Below the pieces are notes generated by a model that worked only from the letters and a program-made list of their open reading frames with translations, did not search any database and had not been told where the DNA came from. Shown here one piece after another: positions 32,800 to 41,837 of a stretch of DNA of 42,684 nt. Positions within the stretch are counted from its first letter, which is position 1. Each line of letters opens with the position of its first letter. The position numbers were made by a program, and so were the translations under genes. Source of the stretch: an uncultured Ruminococcus sp. (GTDB taxonomy: Bacteria > Bacillota > Clostridia > Oscillospirales > Acutalibacteraceae); contig CADBWP010000004.1 in the NCBI GenBank assembly GCA_902798365.1, forward strand, positions 1 to 42,684. Reading direction: 5' to 3'.

Positions 32800-32865
32800 T
32801 TTATTCACCTTTCCTGTCTCCCGAATTTGCCTCGGGTATATTTTATATTTATTATTTCGGTTTGT

Positions 32866-32894
32866 ATTATACCACCATTCGGTGTAATAATCAA
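32866..32894 (-). promoter_or_regulatory. Promoter of the zinc-ribbon gene
   Basis: On the minus strand, TTGATT (32889-32894), a 17-base spacer and a perfect TATAAT (32866-32871) with TGG before it. It begins 6 bases after the hemZ stop. Confidence 0.75.
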
Positions 32895-32899
32895 CCGCA

Positions 32900-34339
32900 T
32901 TATTGCCCATAAAAACGTGGTATTTCAGCTTTTCTTTCCAACAATTCATTGAATCTGCCGATATATTCGTAGGGGTATTTAAAGTTGAATATGCGCTTAA
33001 GATAATCCGTGCTTTGGTCTTTCAGCTTGGTAACGCCGCCCGAGCCGCAGGCAAGTATCGTGTGGGTCTCGTCCATTACATAGACGTTGTACAGACTTTC
33101 AAATCCGCGCTTTGACCACCCTACGTTTTCAAGATTGCCCACCATACGGGTCTGACGATACAAATAATACGGGATGTAGCCGTCGCCCGTGAGCGTTTTT
33201 TCGGCATATGCAAGCATTTTACGGGCGATATCCGCATCATTGCGGTCGGGCACGACACCCTCGGTGGTGAGGTTAGCCGCGCGCTTCATGCACAGCGTAT
33301 GCACCGTTACACATTCGGCGCTGAGCGAAAGGATCGTGTCGAGCGAGCGCCTGAAGCTTTCAAACGGCTCGGAGGGAAGCCCTGCGATGAGATCGGTGTT
33401 GATGTTTTTGAAGCCGTGCCTGCGTGCAAGAGCAAAGGCTTCAAGAAACTGCTCTGCCGTGTGCTTTCTGCCGATTTTTTGAAGGATCGTGTTGTTGAGC
33501 GTTTGGGGATTGATGCTTATCCTGCCCACTTTATTTTCTTTTAAAGCACTAAGACGTTCGCTGTCGATGGTGTCGGGACGGCCTGCCTCAACCGTAAACT
33601 CGCGGCATGTGCTCATATCAAAGCAGGAATTGACGGTACCCAAAACTCTGTCAAGCTGTTCGGCATTTAGTGTTGTGGGCGTGCCGCCGCCGAAATATAC
33701 GGTTTCAAGCCTCAGACCGAGATCCGAGGCAAGCTGCGCGGTAAGCTTGAGCTCCTCGCAGAGCAGGTCAACATATGGCTCAACAAGCTTTTTTGCGCGC
33801 TCAACAGACGACATCACAAAGGAACAGTAGCTGCAACGCGACGGACAGAAGGGTATGCCCACATACAGGCTGAACGATTCGGGCTTTGACAGTCCGATTA
33901 TTCTGCGTTCGTTTTGCTCGGTCATCACGGAAAGGCGAAGCTTTTCGGGGCTTACGAAGTAATCGTTTAAAAATCCCGCCTGCGCCGCCTCTGCGCCACG
34001 CTCGGCGGTAAGCTTGCGCAAAAGCTTTATAGGGCGAACGCCTGTGAGCAGTCCCCACGCCTGATCAACTCCGCTGAACCTGACGAGAATTTTGTATAAC
34101 AGCCTTACGGTTTGCAGCTCATTCGCGCTGTTTTCGGACTCCGCAGGCACACAAGCTTCGTCGCAAAAATCTCCGATCACGACTTTGACGGTTATCCTGT
34201 CGGAAAGCTCGGTGTAAATATACGGCGGAGTGACCTCGGAAAACTCCTTATACACATTTATTTTTTCGTTAGGAAAAAACAAGCGCGCAAGGTTTTCAAG
34301 CTCAAACCAAAAGGTGTTGTTTTTAATGTATAAATTCAT
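32900..34339 (-). CDS. hemZ: Coproporphyrinogen dehydrogenase HemZ (radical SAM)
   Basis: HemZ belongs to the HemN-like radical SAM proteins linked to oxygen-independent conversion of coproporphyrinogen III. The iron-sulfur motif is CPSRCSYC, with Cys165, Cys169 and Cys172. GGGTPTTLNAEQL and the HemN-type EAGRPDTI and RISINPQTLNNTILQKIGRKHT follow. At 479 residues it includes the N-terminal extension (about 1-155) that marks HemZ in Firmicutes. Direct enzymatic activity of this subgroup is less certain than for HemN. It lies one base after the MBL gene, downstream of dtd and rel, as in many clostridia. The ribosome site is weak, suggesting coupling. Confidence 0.9.
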   Translation of the reverse strand: MNLYIKNNTFWFELENLARLFFPNEKINVYKEFSEVTPPYIYTELSDRITVKVVIGDFCDEACVPAESENSANELQTVRLLYKILVRFSGVDQAWGLLTGVRPIKLLRKLTAERGAEAAQAGFLNDYFVSPEKLRLSVMTEQNERRIIGLSKPESFSLYVGIPFCPSRCSYCSFVMSSVERAKKLVEPYVDLLCEELKLTAQLASDLGLRLETVYFGGGTPTTLNAEQLDRVLGTVNSCFDMSTCREFTVEAGRPDTIDSERLSALKENKVGRISINPQTLNNTILQKIGRKHTAEQFLEAFALARRHGFKNINTDLIAGLPSEPFESFRRSLDTILSLSAECVTVHTLCMKRAANLTTEGVVPDRNDADIARKMLAYAEKTLTGDGYIPYYLYRQTRMVGNLENVGWSKRGFESLYNVYVMDETHTILACGSGGVTKLKDQSTDYLKRIFNFKYPYEYIGRFNELLERKAEIPRFYGQ

Positions 34340-34340
34340 A

Positions 34341-34967
34341 TCACAGCCTGCTCATCAACGGGTTGTACATACGCTCGTGGTCGAGTGTGGTGAGAGGGCC
34401 GTGTCCCGGAATCACCTGATACTCACCGTCGAGCTCTTTTAGCTTTTTGAGGGAGCTTATCATCTTTTCGTCGTTACCCGACGGCAGGTCTGTTCTTCCG
34501 TAGGAGCCGCGGAACAGCACATCGCCGCAAATCATGACATCGTCAAAAAGATAAACTCCGCAGCCCGAGGTGTGTCCCGGTGTGTAGAGGTATTTTATTT
34601 CGGTATCTCCCAGCATAAAGGTATCGCCGTCATCAAACAGGATGTCGGCGGAAAACGGCTCAAAGGGTATTCCGTGCTCTGCCGTTCCGTTAAGGTGAGT
34701 GTCGGAAAGAAAAACGTTATTGTGCCTGCCGGTTACGATCTTTGCGTTAAAGCGGTCTGCAAGCTGCTTTGCGTAGCAAATATGGTCGTAATGACCGTGG
34801 GTCAGGATAACGTATTCCAGCTTGCCGCCGTCGTTTTCTATCTGTTTTATCAGGCGGAGGGATTTATCTCCCGGGTCTGTTACGGCTGATTTTCCCGTCG
34901 CCTCATCAACAAGATAACAGCAGTTGGTGGCGATGGGAGTCACCCTGTAAATCTGTATTTTTATCAT
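34341..34967 (-). CDS. MBL-fold metallo-hydrolase (glyoxalase II-like)
   Basis: A 208-residue member of the metallo-beta-lactamase fold. The binuclear metal site is complete: THGHYDHICY (His-x-His-x-Asp-His), the TPGHTSGCGVYL histidine, an Asp in DVMICGDVLF, and a final His in VIPGHGPLT. Such short proteins resemble hydroxyacylglutathione hydrolase, but the clostridial members next to dtd and rel have no known substrate. It overlaps dtd by four bases (ATGA), so the two are translationally coupled. Confidence 0.9.
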   Translation of the reverse strand: MIKIQIYRVTPIATNCCYLVDEATGKSAVTDPGDKSLRLIKQIENDGGKLEYVILTHGHYDHICYAKQLADRFNAKIVTGRHNNVFLSDTHLNGTAEHGIPFEPFSADILFDDGDTFMLGDTEIKYLYTPGHTSGCGVYLFDDVMICGDVLFRGSYGRTDLPSGNDEKMISSLKKLKELDGEYQVIPGHGPLTTLDHERMYNPLMSRL

Positions 34968-35419
34968 CTTTTCAAATCCTTTGAATTAATATCTATCGTC
35001 ACGGGTCCGTCGTTTGTGAGCGTGACCTTCATATCCGCGCCGAATATGCCCTTCTCTACCCTGCCTACTCCGTTTTGGAGAAGCCTTTGGCAAAACAGCT
35101 CATACAAGGGCTCTGCCGTTTCGGGTCTTGCCGCGGCAATAAAGCTCGGTCGCCTGCCGTGAGAACAGTCGGCGCAAAGGGTAAAGTTTGAAATGACCAG
35201 CGCCGAACCGCCCACGTCGAGCAGCGAAAGATTCATCTTGTCGTTTTCGTCGGTAAAAATGCGCAAAACGGCAATTTTGTCGGCAAGAGCAAAAGCGTCT
35301 CTTTCTTCGTCGCCCTGCTCAACGCCGAGCAGTATCATAAAGCCCTGCCCTATCTCGCCGACTGTGCTGCCGTCAACCGTGACCTTGGCAGACGAAACCC
35401 GCTGAATAATCGCCTTCAT
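34964..35419 (-). CDS. dtd: D-aminoacyl-tRNA deacylase
   Basis: DTD removes D-amino acids (and glycine) wrongly attached to tRNAs. The 151 residues are full length. The conserved C-terminal cross-subunit motif TNDGPVTIDI with Gly-Pro is present, as is GRRPSF. The catalytic-pocket motif usually reads SQFTL; here it is SNFTLCAD, an Asn for Gln change worth noting. The ribosome site is GAGG. It lies three bases after rel, the usual partner, and overlaps the MBL gene. Confidence 0.94.
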   Translation of the reverse strand: MKAIIQRVSSAKVTVDGSTVGEIGQGFMILLGVEQGDEERDAFALADKIAVLRIFTDENDKMNLSLLDVGGSALVISNFTLCADCSHGRRPSFIAAARPETAEPLYELFCQRLLQNGVGRVEKGIFGADMKVTLTNDGPVTIDINSKDLKR

Positions 35420-35421
35420 TA

Positions 35422-37620
35422 TTATAACCTCTTTATTTCTTCTATTCCGTTTATATCCGAAAGGCGCGATATTACGCCGCGCAGGTGATCTCTGCCCGCA
35501 ATATCTATGGTTACGGTCACTACCGCCCTGCCGTCCTTAAGCTCGCGCGAATTAAGCGTGTGGATAAATATGTGCATGTTTGAAAGCTGTATGGTAACGT
35601 CGGCAAGCAAGCCCGTGCGGTCGTTTGCGATGATTTGCAAAGTGCTGCGGAAGCCCTCGCCCGTCGTGCTTTCCCAATGTGCAGATACCCAGCGCTGGGG
35701 CTCCTCGCATTTGCTGAGATCCTTGGGCACGTTGGTGCAGTCGCGTTTGTGGATGGAAACGCCGTAGCCGCGTGTGATGTAACCGATGATTTCATCGCCC
35801 GGAAGCGGATTGCAGCAGTTGGAAAGCTTTACAAGCACATCGTCGGTACCCTCGATGACCACGCCGGAGGACGCTTTTTTGCGCTTTTCCGGCACCTTCG
35901 GCACGGTGATGTTCTCGATTCCGACAGCATAGGTTTTCTGGTACTCTTCCTTAAGCCTCGGCATTATTTTCCAAAGCTGAACGCCGCCGTAGCCCACCGC
36001 CGCGTAAAAATCGTCGAGGGTATTGTACTGCCGCTTGATGGTGATGTTTTTGAAAAATTCGGGATACTCCTCTTCCGTGAGGTTCATGCCCTGACGTCTG
36101 AACTCACGTTCTATCATCAGCTTGCCTTCGGCAATGTTTTCGTCGCGCTTTTCGTGCTTGAACCATTGGCGTATCTTCGATTTTGCCGAGGCGGTTTTGC
36201 ATATGTCGAGCCATGCGCGGTTGGGGTGCTCCTCCTTGTGTGTGATGATCTCGCATATCTCACCCGTTTTAAGCTCGTGATCTATAGGAACGATTTTGCC
36301 GTTGATCTTGGCGCCCACCATGCGGTGACCCACCTGGGTGTGAACAAGATAAGCGAGGTCTATCGGAGTGGAGCCCTTGGGCAGGCTCATAACATCGCCC
36401 TTTGGGGTAAAGACATATACGCTGTTCTCAGCAAAGTCATTGCGGATGTTGCGCGCTATGTCGGTGGCGTCTTCCTCCTCGAGCTGTTCAAGGATCATAT
36501 TCTTGACGCGCTGAATATTCTGACTGAGCTTTTCGTCGTTGACCGTGCCCTTTCCGTTCATGCCCAGCTTATACTTCCAATGCGCCGCTATTCCGTATTC
36601 GGCGGTGTAGTGCATTTCCCATGTCCTTATCTGAACCTCAAACGGGATGGCGTTTTTGTCGAGCACGGTGGTGTGAAGGCTCTGATACATATTCGGCTTG
36701 GGCATGGATATATAATCCTTGAAGCGGTTGGGGATCGGCTTGAAAATGTCGTGAACCACACCCAAAACATTGTAGCAGTCAGACACGTTATCAACGATGA
36801 CCCTGACGGCGAACACGTCGAAGATGTCGTTTATACTCTGGTTGCGCATTATTGTCTTGCGGTAGATGCTGTTAATGCTTTTCACCCTGCCGCTGATATA
36901 CACATTTGGTATGGTGTCCTTGGTTTTTTCGGTAAGCTGCACCTTTATGGACTCGATAAACTTCTTTCTGCCCTCCTCGTTCATCAAAAGCGCGTCCTCG
37001 ATCTCTTTATAGCCGATCGGGTCAAGGTATTCGAGCGAGCGGTCTTCAAGCTCCTCCTTGATGGTTTTGATACCGAGACGGTGAGCTATCGGCGCAAAAA
37101 CCTGCATGTTTTCTACGGATTTGTCCCTGCGCTTCTGCTCGGGCATGCAATCCATGGTGCGCATATTGTGGAGCCTGTCGGCGAGCTTTATGATTATGAC
37201 CCTGATGTCGTCCGCCATGGCAATAAGCATTTTGCGAATGTTTTCGGCCTGCTGCTGCTCCTTGGTGGAATAGGGGATCTTTGAGATTTTGGTAACTCCG
37301 TCTATAAGCTTTGCCACATCGCCGCCGAAACGCTTTTTTATCTCGCCGAGCATGACGGGCGTGTCCTCAACAACATCGTGGAGCAGAGCGCCGCAGATGC
37401 TGTCGGCGTCAAGACCCAGTTCCGCAACGATGCAGGCAACCGAGGTGGGATGAAGGATATATGGGATTCCCGACACCCTGCGCTGGTCGCCGTGCGCCTT
37501 TTCGGCAAAGCTGTACGCATCTTTGATTTTATCAATATTATAGTAGCCTCCCGAGCTGTCAAGGATTTTAAGCAGCTCGGAAAAATCCTGATAATGCGCT
37601 ACGTTTGAAAATCTACTCAT
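35422..37620 (-). CDS. rel: Bifunctional (p)ppGpp synthetase/hydrolase
   Basis: Rel makes and degrades the alarmone (p)ppGpp in the stringent response. The N-terminal hydrolase keeps its metal site (His81-Asp82 and Glu85-Asp86 in LLHDVVEDT). The synthetase domain follows (about 230-350, GRVKSINSIYRKT and DIFDVFAVRVIV). Regulatory TGS (about 395-455, YVFTPKGDVMSLPKG) and C-terminal ACT (about 655-732) domains complete the long form. At 732 residues it is normal. The hydrolase residues argue for a bifunctional enzyme. It overlaps recJ by four bases (ATGA). Confidence 0.97.
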   Translation of the reverse strand: MSRFSNVAHYQDFSELLKILDSSGGYYNIDKIKDAYSFAEKAHGDQRRVSGIPYILHPTSVACIVAELGLDADSICGALLHDVVEDTPVMLGEIKKRFGGDVAKLIDGVTKISKIPYSTKEQQQAENIRKMLIAMADDIRVIIIKLADRLHNMRTMDCMPEQKRRDKSVENMQVFAPIAHRLGIKTIKEELEDRSLEYLDPIGYKEIEDALLMNEEGRKKFIESIKVQLTEKTKDTIPNVYISGRVKSINSIYRKTIMRNQSINDIFDVFAVRVIVDNVSDCYNVLGVVHDIFKPIPNRFKDYISMPKPNMYQSLHTTVLDKNAIPFEVQIRTWEMHYTAEYGIAAHWKYKLGMNGKGTVNDEKLSQNIQRVKNMILEQLEEEDATDIARNIRNDFAENSVYVFTPKGDVMSLPKGSTPIDLAYLVHTQVGHRMVGAKINGKIVPIDHELKTGEICEIITHKEEHPNRAWLDICKTASAKSKIRQWFKHEKRDENIAEGKLMIEREFRRQGMNLTEEEYPEFFKNITIKRQYNTLDDFYAAVGYGGVQLWKIMPRLKEEYQKTYAVGIENITVPKVPEKRKKASSGVVIEGTDDVLVKLSNCCNPLPGDEIIGYITRGYGVSIHKRDCTNVPKDLSKCEEPQRWVSAHWESTTGEGFRSTLQIIANDRTGLLADVTIQLSNMHIFIHTLNSRELKDGRAVVTVTIDIAGRDHLRGVISRLSDINGIEEIKRL

Positions 37621-39662
37621 TTAGTTACCTCATTAAGCCGTTTGATTATCTGTGCCGATTCAAGGCTCACCTTTCCGTTTACGTTTCTGAGAGTTATTTG
37701 GCATTTGCGCAGACCTTCTCTTATCTCTATAAGACCAAGCTCGCTCATTGCCTCTAAAATAACCCTTATCTTGCCGTAGCTGAGTTTTCTGCCCAGCCTG
37801 TGAACCAAGGTTTCCGCACGGTGGGCATAGCCGCCGTTTGATCGCAAAAAGCGGTAAAGAACGGCAAAATCCTCACGCGTGGGATAAATGCTTTGCAAAG
37901 CCCGTCTTGAAAGGCGCACGCCGCGGCAAAAGTCCTCAAACAGGCGAAGGGATGAAAGAATCTCTTCCGCGTCGTCGTCGTTTGCTTTGACGGCTTTTAC
38001 AATTACCGCAACGCTGCGGCTTCCTCCGTACCGGTTTGAGTCGAGGGTGGCGGCAATATCCACAAATTCGCCCTTTTTATAGGGAAACTCGTCGGTAGAG
38101 GTTGAAAACAACAATGCCGACATGGTTGTTTTGCCCCTTTGCAGCACAAGCCTGAGATGTTTATTATTCGATAACGGAACTATATTTATTATCTTCATAT
38201 TGTAAAAGCCGAAAACCGGCGTGGGATTTCCGGCGCCGTATGGCTGCAGCTGCATAAGGTCTTCTACAAGATCGATCGAAACATATTCCGGGTTCAGCTT
38301 GCACTCTATTCTCAGCCTGTCATAGGGCATTTCAACCAAAGAATCCGCGTACTCGTTTATTCTTTTACGGAATAATTCTATGTTGTCGGATTTCAACGAC
38401 AAGCCCACAGCCATCGGGTGTCCGCCGTAATGCGTCAGCAAATCCGAACAGGCGGCGACCGCATCACACAGCGCAAAGCCCTCTACGCTTCTGCCCGACG
38501 CCTTTGCACAGTCTCCGTCGCGCGAGATAATAATTGCGGGCTTGCCGTAGGCGTCCTTTATGCGCGACGCCACTATTCCTATAACGCCCTGGTGCCAGCC
38601 TGTGCCGTCGATTACAATGATCTTATCCATTACAAGCGACGGGTTTTTCTGTATTTCATCGCTGATCTTTAATACGATCTCTTTTTCTATCTTCTGCCGC
38701 TCGGCGTTGTCATAGCCCATTGCGGAGGCTATTTTGGCAGCCTCGTCGGTATCGTCGGTGAGCAAAAGCTCAACCGATTTTCCCGAGAGCCCAAGCCTGC
38801 CGACGGCGTTTATGCGCGGAACAAGGGTGAAGGACACGTTGCCGGCGGTTATCTCCTTATCGTTCAAGCCCGAGTTTGTAACAAGCGCCTCGATTCCTAC
38901 GCGGTCGGTGTTAATAATGCTTTTCAGACCGCGCTTGACAAACACGCGGTTTTCACCCTTAAGCTCTACAATGTCGCCTATTGTGCCGATGCTGAGCAGG
39001 TCGGCGTAATTGTCAAGCAGAGCATTTGTGTCACAATACTCGCCTTCAAGCGCCATTATCAGCTTGAAGGCAACGCCGACACCCGAAAGCTGCCTGAACT
39101 TGGCGGTGCAGTCGGGACGATGCAGATCAACAACAGCGCAGGCGTCGGGAAGCTCACCCATGGGCATGTGATGATCGGTTACCACGGTGTCTATGCACAA
39201 ACCCTTGGCGTAAGCGACCTCGCGGACGGCGGCAATGCCGTTATCCACGGTGACGATAAGCTTTACACCCTGTTCGTTTAGCGTATCGACGGCGCCCGTG
39301 TTCATGCCGTAGCCCTCGGATTCGCGCGAGGGTATGTAATAGATAACGTCTGCCCCCACGGCGTCAAGATAAGAATACAGCAGCGCGGTAGAGGTAACTC
39401 CGTCCGCGTCGTAATCGCCGTAAACGCAGATTTTTTCGCCGTTCTCTATTGCAGCCGAGACCCTTGCCACAGCTTTGTCCATGTCTTTTATGTCAAAGGG
39501 TGAATCGATCTCGCTTTCGTTGTATAAAAAGTCCGTTATTTCTTCTTTTGTCTTTATGTTACGGATCTGGAGCAACATCGCCACTATGTCCGGAAGATTG
39601 TAGCTATCCCTTATAGCCTCGGCTTCCTTCTTGTCATGCGGGGCAACTGTCCACAGTTTCAA
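37617..39662 (-). CDS. recJ: Single-strand-specific exonuclease RecJ
   Basis: RecJ degrades single-stranded DNA 5' to 3' in recombination and repair. The DHH-family motifs are visible: CVYGDYDADGVTS (about 79-91), VVTDHHMPMGELPDA (about 163-178), and the DHHA1 part with DGTGWHQGVIGIVASRIKDAYGKP and YGGHPMAVGLSL. A nucleic-acid binding OB domain and an extra C-terminal winged region (about 570-681) follow. At 681 residues it is somewhat longer than E. coli RecJ. The start codon is TTG with AAAGGA about 10 bases upstream. It overlaps rel by four bases. Confidence 0.94.
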   Translation of the reverse strand: MKLWTVAPHDKKEAEAIRDSYNLPDIVAMLLQIRNIKTKEEITDFLYNESEIDSPFDIKDMDKAVARVSAAIENGEKICVYGDYDADGVTSTALLYSYLDAVGADVIYYIPSRESEGYGMNTGAVDTLNEQGVKLIVTVDNGIAAVREVAYAKGLCIDTVVTDHHMPMGELPDACAVVDLHRPDCTAKFRQLSGVGVAFKLIMALEGEYCDTNALLDNYADLLSIGTIGDIVELKGENRVFVKRGLKSIINTDRVGIEALVTNSGLNDKEITAGNVSFTLVPRINAVGRLGLSGKSVELLLTDDTDEAAKIASAMGYDNAERQKIEKEIVLKISDEIQKNPSLVMDKIIVIDGTGWHQGVIGIVASRIKDAYGKPAIIISRDGDCAKASGRSVEGFALCDAVAACSDLLTHYGGHPMAVGLSLKSDNIELFRKRINEYADSLVEMPYDRLRIECKLNPEYVSIDLVEDLMQLQPYGAGNPTPVFGFYNMKIINIVPLSNNKHLRLVLQRGKTTMSALLFSTSTDEFPYKKGEFVDIAATLDSNRYGGSRSVAVIVKAVKANDDDAEEILSSLRLFEDFCRGVRLSRRALQSIYPTREDFAVLYRFLRSNGGYAHRAETLVHRLGRKLSYGKIRVILEAMSELGLIEIREGLRKCQITLRNVNGKVSLESAQIIKRLNEVTK

Positions 39663-39716
39663 GTATGTCGCATCCTTTCTTTATGAGATACCGCTCTTGG
39701 GTTTTGCGGCGCAGCT

Positions 39717-41349
39717 TTAGTGGTTATAGGCTGCAAGCATATCCTCGGCGTGGGTTATTGCCGCCTGAGTTATGTTAACGCCGCCGATTATGCGCGCAAG
39801 CTCCCGAACGCGGCTGCCGTGGTCAAGCGGTGTGACGTCGGTAAAGGTTCTTCCCTGCTCCACCTGCTTGCGGATAAGATAGTGATGATCTGCAAGCGCG
39901 GCTATCTGCGCCTGGTGAGTAACGCACAGCACCTGGCATTGCTTTGAGACCTCCCAAAGCTTTAGCCCCACCTTTTCGGCGGCGGAGCCCGAAATGCCCG
40001 TATCGACCTCGTCAAAAATCAGAGTGTCAACGTCGTCGGTGGCGGCAAGCACGGTTTTTATTGCAAGCATCATTCGGGAAAGCTCGCCGCCCGAGGCTAT
40101 CTTTGCCACGGGACGCGGAGCCTCGCCCGGGTTTGCCGAGATGAGCAGCTCTACCCTGTCGGTTCCCTTTGAGCCGAGCGGGATTTGCTCAAACGCGGGG
40201 ATAAGCTCTACGTTTGGCATATTGAGAAAGCTCATTTCCGCCTTGACTTTTTTTGCAAATTGCTCCGCTATCCTTTTGCGGTGAGCGCTCAGCTTTTTGG
40301 CAAGCTCCTCCGCCTTGTTTTTTGCCTGTTCACATTCCGAAACAAGCCTGTCGCGGTTTTGGTCAAAGCTTAACAGCTCTTCCAGACGGGTCTGCATTTT
40401 TTCCGCAAGCGCAGGCAGCTCGTCGGCGGAGCAGTTGTATTTGCGCGTGAGCCTGCCTAAAAGGTCAAGCCTTTCCTCAATCTCTTCGAGACGCTGCGGA
40501 TCGCTCTCCAAATCTTCTATTGCGTCTGCTATGCTTTCGCTGCAATCGCGCAGGTTGTAGTATATATCGGTGAGGCTGTCGGAAAGCTGCTCATAACGCG
40601 TGTCGTAAGAAGCGGCGTTTTGCATAGCCGTAGCCGCGTTGTCTATAGCCTCGCAGCCGCCGTCGGCATCCTCTCCGTCAAGATACATCCTCGCCTTGTT
40701 TAACAGCGAAGATATTTTTTCAAAATTCATCAGCGCCGGGCTGAACGGCGGCGTCAAACAGCTCTTGTGTCTGGTATTGCAGAAGATCGATCTCACGCAG
40801 GCGTTCGCTTTCGTCGGTGTTTGCTTCATTTAATTTCTTTTGAAGAATTTTATATTTGCGGTAGCTTTCGCCGTACTCCTCTAAAAGCGGCGCGCAGATG
40901 CCGTAGCTGTCAATGTAATCAATGTGGGTTTCGGGAGAAAACAGCTCATAGCTTTCGTGCTGACCGTGTATATTTATAAGATTTGCAGCCAGCTCGCGCA
41001 GCATGGAAACCGTTGCAGGCCTGCCGTTTATTTTGCAGGAGCCCTTTGAGCCGGCGCTGAGCGTGCGCTGCAAAAGAAGCTCGCCGTCTTCGGTGGGGTA
41101 GCCCATCTCTTCAAGCTTTTTGAGCACGGCGGCGTTGACATCGTCAAACTGTGCGCTTACAAAGGCTGAGGCTTCGCCCGTGCGGATGATCTCCTTTGAG
41201 GTGCGCTGTCCCATTATGGCGTTGATAGCGTCGATTATTATACTTTTGCCCGCGCCGGTCTCGCCGGTAAGCACGTTCAGTCCGTGGGAAAAGTCGATCG
41301 AGGTTTTTTCTATTACCGCTATATTCTCAATATATAAGGTCTTTAGCAT
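39717..41349 (-). pseudogene. recN: recN, split by a +1 frameshift at TTT-TGA
   Basis: RecN is an SMC-like ATPase of double-strand break repair. The first frame (41349 to 40720, 209 residues) holds the Walker A GETGAGKSI (about 31-39) and NIHGQHESYEL, ends its coiled-coil start at LREIDLLQYQTQEL, and stops at TGA. The second frame (open from 40829, stop at 39717) holds the rest of the coiled coil, KIASGGELSRMMLAIK (signature) and DTLIFDEVDTGISGSA (Walker B). Dropping one T in TTTTGA joins GADEF to EKISSLLN and gives about 543 residues, normal for RecN. All active motifs are intact, so this is a recent mutation, a sequence error, a recoding site, or two coupled products (an ATG lies 8 bases before the stop). 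It sits between argR and recJ, as in related genomes. Confidence 0.85.
40720..40725 (-). other. Frameshift site in recN
   Basis: On the minus strand the bases read TTTTGA, preceded by GAA and followed by AAAAAA. A +1 slip of a Phe-tRNA from TTT to the next TTT keeps all three base pairs and moves past the TGA into the second frame. No ribosome-site-like sequence stands just upstream, unlike prfB. Confidence 0.7.
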
Positions 41350-41387
41350 GTTTCTCGTCCCTTGCTTTTTAGTATTGGGCAGTTAAC

Positions 41388-41837
41388 TCACTTAACAATA
41401 TACTGCTTAAGGCTCTCGGTAAGAACCGCGGCGCTTTCGTTTGTGCGGCATGCAATGAAAATAGTGTCGTCGCCTGCAATGGTGCCAACAATCTCGCGGT
41501 TCTCGGTGGAGTCAAGCGAGGCGCACACGGCGCTTGCCATGCCGCTGTAGGTTTTTATGACCACTATGTTTTGCGCACAGTCCATGGAAACAACTGATGA
41601 AAAAAGCTGCGAAAGGCTTGAGCGGGGATCGGTGTTTGCGGCAGCCGCAGAGGTGTATCTGTATTTTCCGTCGGCTCCCAGGGTCTTTACAAGCCTGAGG
41701 TCTTTTATATCACGGGAAATCGTCGCCTGTGTCGCCTTGTAGCCCGACTCCATCAGGCGGTTCAAAAGCTCATCCTGTGTGTCTATCGGCTGCTCGGAAA
41801 TTATTTCCAGGATCCTTTTGTGTCTTCCGCTTTTCAT
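41388..41837 (-). CDS. argR: Arginine repressor
   Basis: ArgR senses arginine as a hexamer and represses biosynthetic genes. The 149 residues are standard. The N-terminal winged helix (about 1-65) contains the recognition element YKATQATISRDIKDLRLVK. The C-terminal hexamer domain has the arginine-binding Gly-Asp-Asp in GTIAGDDTIFIACRT. Its ATG overlaps the nadK stop (TAATG). Position beside recN is conserved in Firmicutes, where the protein may also be called AhrC. Confidence 0.96.
   Translation of the reverse strand: MKSGRHKRILEIISEQPIDTQDELLNRLMESGYKATQATISRDIKDLRLVKTLGADGKYRYTSAAAANTDPRSSLSQLFSSVVSMDCAQNIVVIKTYSGMASAVCASLDSTENREIVGTIAGDDTIFIACRTNESAAVLTESLKQYIVK

Noticed and set aside
35635..37284. 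549-codon open frame on the plus strand opposite rel
   Set aside because: It is the antisense of a certain gene. Codon bias leaves the opposite frame free of stops, the translation resembles no family, and there is no ribosome site.
40720..40760. prfB-like stimulatory ribosome site upstream of the recN shift
   Set aside because: I looked for AGGGGG or similar 3-6 bases before TTT-TGA. The sequence there is GCGCTGATGAA, which has no such element.
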